Shown: in pieces, positions 54,652-61,992 of the stretch
How the letters are laid out: every line of letters begins with the position of its first letter
Numbering within the stretch: position 1 is the stretch's first letter
DNA from: Tannerellaceae bacterium
GTDB lineage: Bacteria > Bacteroidota > Bacteroidia > Bacteroidales > Tannerellaceae
Direction of reading: 5' to 3'
DNA: 64,000 nucleotides
Assembly: GCA_021203545.1 (NCBI GenBank)
Contig: JAJQAZ010000003.1
Span: 62,001 to 126,000, forward strand
Notes under the pieces: generated by a model
The model's input: only the letters and a program-made list of their open reading frames with translations
Told to the model about the DNA's origin: nothing
Database searches by the model: none
Made by a program: the position numbers and the translations under genes

Positions 54652-56885
54652 ATGAAAAATATAATCCGTATAGTTACGAGTGCTATAATAGCATTCAATT
54701 GCTTTTCGGTACAGGCGGAAAGTAAGGAAATTGTAAATCCTTATATGAATAACCGGTATCCGCTGATACAAAACCTTACCTGGAGTTACCGATCGGAGCT
54801 ATTCAACCGGAAGGATGGCTGAAAGAACAATTAAACCGCCAGGTAACCGGTCTGACAGGAAATCTGGATGTGATTTATGAAAAAGTAATGGGCCCACGAA
54901 ACGGATGGCTCGGAGGTGACGGTGATATGTGGGAACGGGGTCCCTACTGGATTGACGGACTTTTGCCATTAGCTTATATACTCGATAATGACACTCTTAA
55001 AGCGAAAGTGCAACCGTGGATCGAATGGGCACTTGCTTCACAAAAACCAAACGGCTACTTTGGCCCTGATACTGATCTTCCTTATGAAAGAGGATTACAA
55101 CGGGATAATGCGCAGGATTGGTGGCCTAAAATGGTGATGCTAAAAGTTATGCAACAGTACTATATGGCAACCGGAGATGAACGGGTAATTCCTTTTATGA
55201 CTAATTATTTCCGTTATCAGTTATCCGAACTACCGAAAACACCGCTGGGAAACTGGACTTTCTGGGCGGAGCAACGGGGAGGTGATAACTTATTGGTTGT
55301 ATACTGGTTGTATAACATTACCGGAGATACATTTCTACTGGAACTGGGTGAAATTTTGCATCAGCAAACATTTATTAATGCTGGAACCCATATTCAAATT
55401 GAACTGGAACTGGGTGAAATTTTGCATCAGCAAACATTGATACCTTCTATTAATGAATTCCGGAAAACACTGGAACTGGGTGAAATTTTGCATCAGCAAA
55501 CATTCCGGTGAATACGAGTATGTAAAGGATAGCAACTGGAACTGGGTGAAATTTTGCATCAGCAAACATTGGATTGGACAGATATTTTCCTTCATCAGGA
55601 TCATTTATACCGGCAAAATAGTCTGCATTGCGTAAACCTGGCACAAGGTTTTAAAGAACCCGTCATCTATTACCAGCGTAATAAAGACCCGAAGCAAATA
55701 CAGGCTGTTAAGAAAGCAGTAACCGATATCCGGACCACTATTGGTTTTCCTATCGGTCTCTGGGCCGGCGACGAACTGCTCCGTTATGGTAATCCGACAC
55801 AAGGTTCTGAATTGTGTACTGCTGTGGAAATGATGTACTCCCTGGAAAATATGCTGGCAATTACCGGGGATGTTCAATGGGCCGATCATATTGAACGGAT
55901 AGCCTACAATGCTTTACCTACGCAGGCAAAAGAAGATTATTCTGCCCGTCAGTATTACCAACAGGTAAACCAGATCAAGGTAACCCGTGATTCACGTAAT
56001 TTTGTAACCCCTCATGAAGATACGGATATTCTCTTCGGTGAATTGAGCGGTTATCCCTGCTGTACCTCTAACATGCACCAGGGGTGGCCCAAACTCACAC
56101 AAAACCTTTGGTATGCTTCTGCTGATAACGGAGTGGCCGCACTTGTATATGCTCCTTCTAAGGTAGAAGCCCAGGTAGGCAACGGAGTAACCGTTTCTAT
56201 TCAGGAAGAAACGGCTTATCCTTTTGAAGAAAATGTACGTTTCAAAGTATCGTTTACAGGTAAAAAAGTGAAAAAAGCATTTTTCCCTATGCATTTACGT
56301 ATCCCGGCATGGTGTACAAATGCAATAGTCCGGATCAACGGCAATCCATTGGCAATCGATACACCGGCAGGTGAGATTGTACGTATCAACAGAGAATGGC
56401 AGCAGGGAGATGAAATGACGCTGGAATTACCGATGGAAGTAGATGTAACCTACTGGTACGACGGTGCGGCAGTAGTAGAAAGAGGCCCTCTTGTATATGC
56501 TCTGAAGATGAATGAAAAATGGGAAAAGAAAATTGATGAACGTAAAGACTCCGGCCACTTTGGTGAAATGTATCATGAAGTAACCTCCGATTCTCCCTGG
56601 AATTATTGTTTCCGTTGGGACGGTTTGAAAAAAGAGAAGTTAAGCGAAAACTTTATAGTGGAGAAAGACCCGTCAGTAGCGGAATATCCCTGGACACTCG
56701 AAAATGCTCCTGTCCGTATAAAAACCAACGCTAACCGTTTACTCAGTTGGAGCGAATACAAAGGTTCTGCCGGTCCAATTCCTTATTTTACCCAGGCGAA
56801 TGAACCATTGGGAGAAGACGAAATAATAGAGTTAATTCCTTATGGCTGTACAACACTCCGTATTACTGAATTCCCTATTCGCTGA
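54652..56885 (+). pseudogene. GH127 beta-L-arabinofuranosidase gene interrupted by a CRISPR-like array
   Basis: Close paralogue of the intact gene at 27958-30000. The start (MKNIIRIVTSAIIAFN) is a signal peptide, and NPYMNNRYPLIQ matches the paralogue. One A is missing at 54770-54773, so the literal first frame ends at TGA 54820-54822, while the body continues in the correct frame (GWLGGDGDMWERGPYW). At 55337-55570 a 36-bp segment coding LELGEILHQQT is present four times with three 30-bp spacers. Length remains a multiple of three, but spacer 3 adds TGA 55509-55511. Downstream the same frame runs intact through GSELCTAVEMM, YPCCTSNMHQG and the usual end. Without 198 bp and with one A restored it would encode a normal enzyme of about 680 residues. 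Confidence 0.93.
55337..55570. CRISPR. CRISPR-like array of four 36-bp repeats and three 30-bp spacers, made from a coding segment
   Basis: Repeats are at 55337-55372, 55403-55438, 55469-55504 and 55535-55570. All four are identical over 36 bp, beginning ACTGGAACTGGGTG and ending CAGCAAACATT. Flanking bases differ at both ends (T, A, C, A before; T, G, C, G after), so 36 bp is the true unit. Spacers (55373-55402, 55439-55468, 55505-55534) are each exactly 30 bp, with 9, 10 and 13 G+C, and are not alike. The repeat contains the hairpin TTTGC-ATCA-GCAAA. The geometry equals common 36/30 CRISPR arrays, but the repeat is GH127 coding sequence and no cas genes or known leader are near. Integration by a CRISPR adaptation complex elsewhere in the genome is inferred. 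Confidence 0.9.
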
Positions 56886-56900
56886 GTTGACTCATAAATA

Positions 56901-56980
56901 AAAAGGCTGTTTCAACAAAGAACCTTTCTTCCCAAATCAAACCCGGGGAAAAGACTCTGTTTTTGAAACAGTCTTTTTTT
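56901..56980 (+). terminator. Terminator after the polysaccharide utilisation locus
   Basis: GGCTGTTTCAA near 56905 pairs with TTGAAACAGTC near 56963, followed by a T7 run. The loop is long (about 47 bases) with internal pairing (GGTTCTTTG-type and GGGAAAAG segments). Confidence 0.6.
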
Positions 56981-57141
56981 ATTCAAAAAGCTTCTTATCG
57001 TTATTTTTATAAAGTGTTGATTTTGGTAGGTGACCCTTCCGAATGGAATTAAAAATACCATTAACAACAGTTACTCCCAAAAGATAAAAGAGAGACAAAG
57101 GGGATTTGTTTTGTAATGTAGGGTATTCCGTTTGGATTCCT

Positions 57142-57149
57142 TATATTTG
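57142..57149 (+). promoter_or_regulatory. -7 box TATATTTG for the surface-polysaccharide cluster
   Basis: A perfect TAnnTTTG element 18 bp before the flippase start. The five genes that follow are nearly gap-free, so this is the likely main promoter. Confidence 0.6.
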
Positions 57150-57167
57150 TGGAAATAAAACCGGTAC

Positions 57168-58652
57168 ATGGGTGTTATTATCAGACAAAGCGTTAAGGGT
57201 ACGATTATCAATTATATAGGAGCTTTTTTAGGTTTTCTGATCACTTTCTTTGTGCAGACCCGTTTCCTGAAACCTGAAGAAATTGGTTTGTTGGGGGTGA
57301 TTTACGAGGCGGCCTTTTTGCTTTCTACCCTTTGTTTGTTGGGAACAGGTTCGTCGGCGATCCGTTTTTTTCCCTATTTTAAGGATGAGGACAAGAAACA
57401 TAACGGGTTCTTTTTCTACATGTTAATGGTACCGCTGATTGGTTCTATCCTTTTTATTCCTCTCTACCTACTGCTCAGGAATCCTATTTCTGACTATTTC
57501 AGCCGGAATTCGGCTGCTTTTGTACAACACTATACGTGGGTAATTCCTCTGATCCTGTTTATTGTATACTGGACAGTGTTCGAGTGTTATTCGTCGCTGA
57601 TGTTACGCATCGCGGTGCCCCGGTTTATACGCGAAGTAGTACAACGTTTGTTGTTGCTGGGATTGTATCTGTTGTATGGATATGGGGTAATTAATATTGA
57701 CGGCCTGGTAGCGGGTTATATCCTGACTTGTGGTATACTGGCACTTTGTTGTTTCTTTTATATCTCTGCTATCGGTGATCTTTCCCTCAAACATGATACT
57801 TCGTTTGTAAATAAGGCATTGCGGGCCGAGATTGGGAAATATACAGCTTTTCTGGTAGTAGGAGCTGTGGGCGCTACACTGATAGGACGGCTGGACCTGT
57901 TTATGGTAAGTGCCCAGATGGGGCTTGACTATGCGGGTATTTACCGGATCGCGTTCTATATGGTGGCAATTATCGGGATTCCGATGCAATCTATTACTGC
58001 TATATCCGCTCCGCTGGCCGCGGATATGATGGCGAAAGAGGATACTGCTGCAGTGAGCCGTTTATTTGGAAATGTGGCTCTCCACCAGTTTATAGCAGGG
58101 AGCCTGATCTTCGTGTTTGTATGGGTTAATATTGATGCTATTTTTACGATCATACCGAATGGAGAACAATATAAAGCAGGCAAATGGGTGGTGTTTTTTA
58201 TGTCCATGGCAAAGTTGATAGAAGTAACTTTTATTTTCGGTGGTACGGTAATTGCCTATTCGAAGTATTATTACTGGCGGCTTTATTTTACCTTCTTTCT
58301 TGCTGTTATAACAATCATTGGTAACCTTTACCTGATTCCCCGTTTGGAAATTACCGGTGCAGCACTGGCTACGCTTATTACCACGATCCTCTCTTATACC
58401 TTACAGCAGTGGCTGATATTCCGGAAAATAAAAATCAATCCGTATTCATTTAATCTGTTGAAACAGGTGGGTGCGGTGATTGTATTATTGGGGATTAACC
58501 AACTGCTCCCTACACTTTCCAATCCCTGGCTGGATTGTATTTACCGTTCTGCGGTATTGGTCGTACCGGCTTTGGTTCTGATCTATGTATTGAATATTTC
58601 TCCGGAAATCCGTGAACTGGTCCGTTCAGTATGGAAAACAAAAGGCAACTGA
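57168..58652 (+). CDS. Polysaccharide flippase (Wzx/MATE-like)
   Basis: A 494-residue polytopic protein with about 14 membrane helices. The first reads TIINYIGAFLGFLITFFVQTR, and the conserved family part GLLGVIYEAAFLLSTLCLLGTGSSAIRFFP follows. It belongs to the lipopolysaccharide/oligosaccharide flippase group that moves undecaprenyl-linked repeat units across the inner membrane. First gene of a tight cluster with glycosyltransferases; the next start is 1 bp after its stop. Confidence 0.9.
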   Translation: MGVIIRQSVKGTIINYIGAFLGFLITFFVQTRFLKPEEIGLLGVIYEAAFLLSTLCLLGTGSSAIRFFPYFKDEDKKHNGFFFYMLMVPLIGSILFIPLYLLLRNPISDYFSRNSAAFVQHYTWVIPLILFIVYWTVFECYSSLMLRIAVPRFIREVVQRLLLLGLYLLYGYGVINIDGLVAGYILTCGILALCCFFYISAIGDLSLKHDTSFVNKALRAEIGKYTAFLVVGAVGATLIGRLDLFMVSAQMGLDYAGIYRIAFYMVAIIGIPMQSITAISAPLAADMMAKEDTAAVSRLFGNVALHQFIAGSLIFVFVWVNIDAIFTIIPNGEQYKAGKWVVFFMSMAKLIEVTFIFGGTVIAYSKYYYWRLYFTFFLAVITIIGNLYLIPRLEITGAALATLITTILSYTLQQWLIFRKIKINPYSFNLLKQVGAVIVLLGINQLLPTLSNPWLDCIYRSAVLVVPALVLIYVLNISPEIRELVRSVWKTKGN

Positions 58653-58653
58653 T

Positions 58654-59955
58654 ATGGGAGGGATGAGTACAATAAAAAGAGTGTATAACCGGGTTGCTTC
58701 CGCAGCATTAAAGAACCGGGTGTCCGAACTACGGCGGTGGGTACGGCGGTTCAGTAGTGATCCTGAAAAAATTCGCCTGGCAATAGAAAGAAACTGCCGG
58801 TTGAAAACACAGTTGAAAGGAAAACAACGGATAGAGGTTGCTTTCTTTATTATGCGTGAAGCCGGCTGGAAATATGATAGCCTCTTTGAACTGTTACGCC
58901 GGGACGAACGGTTTTCGCCCTATGTGGTGGTTTGTCCGTTCAAAAAAGAAGATGAAAAAACACGGATTGAGATTCTGCTTCATACACAGGATGCTTTCCG
59001 GCAGAAAGGATATGAAGTTATTACACCCTATGATATAGCTTCGGGAGAGTGGCTTGACCTGCGCAAGACCATACAACCGGATCTTATTTTCTGGGGTTTC
59101 CCTTATAATGGACAAACAGACGATATTTATTTTATAGAGGCTTTTCCGGAGTCGCTATCCTGTTATGTTCCTTATTTCTTTGGTTCGGTAACCTGCCGCT
59201 GGGCTTTCGACCTGCTGTTTCATAATATGGTATGGAAACTGTTCTGTGAAACGCCTTACCACTATGAAATGTATAAGAAAAAGTCGCGGTTAAAAGGACA
59301 AAATGTATCTGTGACTGGCTATCCGCCGGCAGACTGTTTTGTACAAAAGGAACAGCATAGTAATTTCCGGTGGAAGAAAGAAGGATTACTGCGTTTAATC
59401 TGGGCACCTCATCATTCGATAGAGAAAGGAGGATACTCAAACTTTTTGCGTTTTGCAGACGAAATGCAGGCCATTGCTGCTCAATATAACGACCGCATAC
59501 AGATTGTGTTTAAACCTCATCCACAACTTCGTTTTAAACTATATGACCTGAAAGTGTGGGATAAAGAGCGGATCGACCAGTATTACGATAGCTGGAATCA
59601 ATTGGAAAACGGTATGTTGTGGGAATGGGAATATGTGGATTTGTTTAATACCTCGGATGCATTGATGCATGATTCCGGTTCGTTTACAATTGAGTATCTT
59701 TATACCCTGAAGCCTGTTTATTATTTTACAGGCCGTAACCGGGTAAAGGATTTGAATCAATTTGGAAAGATAGCCTATGATCTGCATTACCAGGGTGAAA
59801 CCCGGGAACAACTGTTGCAATTTATAGAGCAGGTAATCCATGGAGAGGATCCCCGCCTGGAGGAACGGAAAGCTTTTTATGACCGGTATTTGTTGCCTCC
59901 GAACGGACAAACCGCAGCCCGGAATATATATGATAAATTGTGTTCGTACCTGTAA
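58654..59955 (+). CDS. CDP-glycerol glycerophosphotransferase-like protein
   Basis: About 433 residues; the start is placed at ATG 58654 (MGGMSTIKRVYNRV), 1 bp after the flippase stop, rather than inside that gene. A GT-B-like fold: FFIMREAGWKYDSLFELLRRDERF in the N-terminal half, then LRLIWAPHHSIEKGGYSNF, the conserved IVFKPHPQLRFKLYD, and MHDSGSFTIEYLYTLKPVYYF in the C-terminal half. These match the CDP-glycerol/teichoic-acid transferase superfamily (Glyphos_transf). In Gram-negatives such proteins probably add glycerol- or ribitol-phosphate, or a sugar, to surface polymers. Confidence 0.85.
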   Translation: MGGMSTIKRVYNRVASAALKNRVSELRRWVRRFSSDPEKIRLAIERNCRLKTQLKGKQRIEVAFFIMREAGWKYDSLFELLRRDERFSPYVVVCPFKKEDEKTRIEILLHTQDAFRQKGYEVITPYDIASGEWLDLRKTIQPDLIFWGFPYNGQTDDIYFIEAFPESLSCYVPYFFGSVTCRWAFDLLFHNMVWKLFCETPYHYEMYKKKSRLKGQNVSVTGYPPADCFVQKEQHSNFRWKKEGLLRLIWAPHHSIEKGGYSNFLRFADEMQAIAAQYNDRIQIVFKPHPQLRFKLYDLKVWDKERIDQYYDSWNQLENGMLWEWEYVDLFNTSDALMHDSGSFTIEYLYTLKPVYYFTGRNRVKDLNQFGKIAYDLHYQGETREQLLQFIEQVIHGEDPRLEERKAFYDRYLLPPNGQTAARNIYDKLCSYL

Positions 59956-59958
59956 CGG

Positions 59959-61218
59959 ATGAAAGTTGTAATTGTAAATACAAGCGATATACAGGGCGGT
60001 GCCGCTGTGGCAGCCAACCGTCTCTGCAAAGCTTTGCTCAAACACGGAGTAGAAGCCGGTATGCTGGTATTGAACCGGAAGTCATCTTCTTCGTACGTAT
60101 CGGCAGCCAACGGAGGGTTTATTCATAAGAAATTAAATTTTATACGGTTTCTTTGGGAAAGGGGAACCATATTTCTGTGTAACCATTTCAGCCGGAAAAA
60201 TTTATTCCAGCTATCCCTGGCCAATACAGGGACGGATATAACGGATCATCCACTTATAAAGCAGGCGGATGTTGTTCATCTGCACTGGATTAATCATGGT
60301 TTTCTCTCTTTACACGATTTACGGAAGCTGTTTTCATCAGGCAAACCGGTGGTGTGGACCCTGCATGATTTATGGCCTTTAACAGGTATCTGCCATTATC
60401 CGGATGCGTGTACACGTTATCAGACACTTTGCTTTAAATGTCCGAAACAGCAACAACCTGTTTTTCCGGACCTGGCTAAATGTGTATACACACGCAAACA
60501 AAAGAGTTGCATTTCTCCCATTCAGTTTGTGGGTTGCAGCCGCTGGATTACAGAGCAGGCGAGACAGAGTGGACTGGCCGCGGCACATACTTTTAATGCC
60601 ATACCCAATCCCATTGATAGTACTATTTTTATAGTAAAAGATAAAAAGCAGTGCCGGAGATCGCTGCATCTTCCGGCGGATAAAAGACTGCTTTTATTTG
60701 CTGCAGCAAAAGTATCGGACGAAAGAAAAGGGGTTGCTTATCTCGTAGAAGCATGCCGGTTGCTGAAAGAACAGTTTGCCGGGGAGGATCAGCCGGAAAT
60801 CCTGTTAATGGGGGCCCATACGGATGAACTGGTAGCTTCTTTTCCTTTTAAAGTACACTCGTTAGGGTATTTGTCTGATACGGATACGATCGTGAATGTC
60901 TATAACAGTGCGGATTTGTTTGTAGTGCCTTCGCTGGAAGATAATTTACCCAATACAATCATGGAGGCAATGGCCTGCGGTACACCTTGTGTAGGATTTA
61001 ATACCGGAGGGATTCCGGAAATGATAGACCACGGCAAGAACGGGTATGTGGCCCGGCAAAAAGATGCGGCAGACCTGGCGAAGGGTATCCGTTGGGTTCT
61101 TATGTATCCGGAATATCAACAGTTAAGGAACAACAGCCGGACGAAGGCAGAGACATGTTATTCCGAAGAACGGGTATCCGCTATGTATCTTGAAATTTAT
61201 AAGAAAGGATTAGAATAA
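59959..61218 (+). CDS. Glycosyltransferase family 4
   Basis: A 419-residue GT-B retaining transferase. The N-terminal VIVNTSDIQGGAAVAANRLCKALLKHG is the acceptor-side start, HLHWINHGFLSL and VWTLHDLWPLTGICHYP are typical of this subgroup, and the donor-site region reads VVPSLEDNLPNTIMEAMACGTPCVGFNTGGIPE. Starts 3 bp after the previous gene and overlaps the next by one base. Confidence 0.93.
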   Translation: MKVVIVNTSDIQGGAAVAANRLCKALLKHGVEAGMLVLNRKSSSSYVSAANGGFIHKKLNFIRFLWERGTIFLCNHFSRKNLFQLSLANTGTDITDHPLIKQADVVHLHWINHGFLSLHDLRKLFSSGKPVVWTLHDLWPLTGICHYPDACTRYQTLCFKCPKQQQPVFPDLAKCVYTRKQKSCISPIQFVGCSRWITEQARQSGLAAAHTFNAIPNPIDSTIFIVKDKKQCRRSLHLPADKRLLLFAAAKVSDERKGVAYLVEACRLLKEQFAGEDQPEILLMGAHTDELVASFPFKVHSLGYLSDTDTIVNVYNSADLFVVPSLEDNLPNTIMEAMACGTPCVGFNTGGIPEMIDHGKNGYVARQKDAADLAKGIRWVLMYPEYQQLRNNSRTKAETCYSEERVSAMYLEIYKKGLE

Positions 61219-61973
61219 TGCAACCGGTATTTAGTATCATAACAGTTACCTACAATGCTGCTTCGTGCCTGGAACGGACGATCCGGAGTATCCTGCAACA
61301 GACTTATCCGGGAATAGAATACCTGATTATTGACGGGAATTCTACGGACGGTACTCTTGAACTAATACGTAACTATGAGTCCGGAATCTCTTATTGGGTG
61401 AGTGAGCCTGATAAAGGGTTGTATGATGCGATGAACAAAGGGCTGGCAAAGGCAACCGGCGATTATGTGTGGTTTATGAATGCCGGCGATTCGATCTATT
61501 CGCCGGATACGGTACAAAAAATAGTTGATTCTATACCACAGAGGGCAGAATGGCCGGGAGTGATTTACGGGGAGACGGCTATTGTGGACGCGGATAACCG
61601 GTTTATAGGTATGCGTAGGTTAAAAGCTCCGCAACAACTAGGTTGGAAAGATTTCCGGAACGGGATGCTGGTATGCCACCAGTCCTTTATTCCCCGCCGT
61701 GAGATTGCACCCCTGTATAATACGAAGTATAAATTGGTTGCGGATTATGACTGGTGTATTAAATGTTTAAAAAAATCAGCCTGTAATCACAATACCCACC
61801 TGATTCTTTCTAATTTTGCGGACGAAGGGTTGAGTAGTATCAACCGGAAACAGTCTTTGAAAGAACGTTACCGTATTATGTGTACCTGGTATGGTACCCT
61901 ACCGACCGGGCTTAGGCATGTGTGGTTTGCTATACGGTTTTACTTTGCAAAATGGATAAAAGGACGAGTATAA
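61218..61973 (+). CDS. Glycosyltransferase family 2
   Basis: A 251-residue GT-A inverting transferase. FSIITVTYNAASCLERTIRSI opens the fold, LIIDGNSTDGTLELI holds the nucleotide-binding Asp, SEPDKGLYDAMNKGLAKATG is the hallmark of this subgroup, and MNAGDSIYS gives the DXD-like metal site. Its ATG overlaps the stop of the GT4 gene (TAATG), suggesting translational coupling. Confidence 0.94.
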   Translation: MQPVFSIITVTYNAASCLERTIRSILQQTYPGIEYLIIDGNSTDGTLELIRNYESGISYWVSEPDKGLYDAMNKGLAKATGDYVWFMNAGDSIYSPDTVQKIVDSIPQRAEWPGVIYGETAIVDADNRFIGMRRLKAPQQLGWKDFRNGMLVCHQSFIPRREIAPLYNTKYKLVADYDWCIKCLKKSACNHNTHLILSNFADEGLSSINRKQSLKERYRIMCTWYGTLPTGLRHVWFAIRFYFAKWIKGRV

Positions 61974-61992
61974 TTATAGAAAACAGATAAAA

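Noticed and set aside
55337-55570. An ordinary CRISPR array with its own leader and cas operon
   Set aside because: The repeat is GH127 coding sequence continuous with the gene on both sides, and no cas-like gene is found in the window. It is reported as CRISPR-like and gene-derived.
55337-55570. Simple tandem duplication or a natural protein repeat
   Set aside because: Spacers are unrelated to each other and to the gene while repeats are base-identical; duplication would copy the intervening sequence, and the intact paralogue has a single copy of the motif.
55335-55644. Minus-strand open frames across the array (repeating a LLMQNFTQFQ peptide)
   Set aside because: They are the antisense of the repeats; no start signal or homology, and the sense frame is clearly the coding one.
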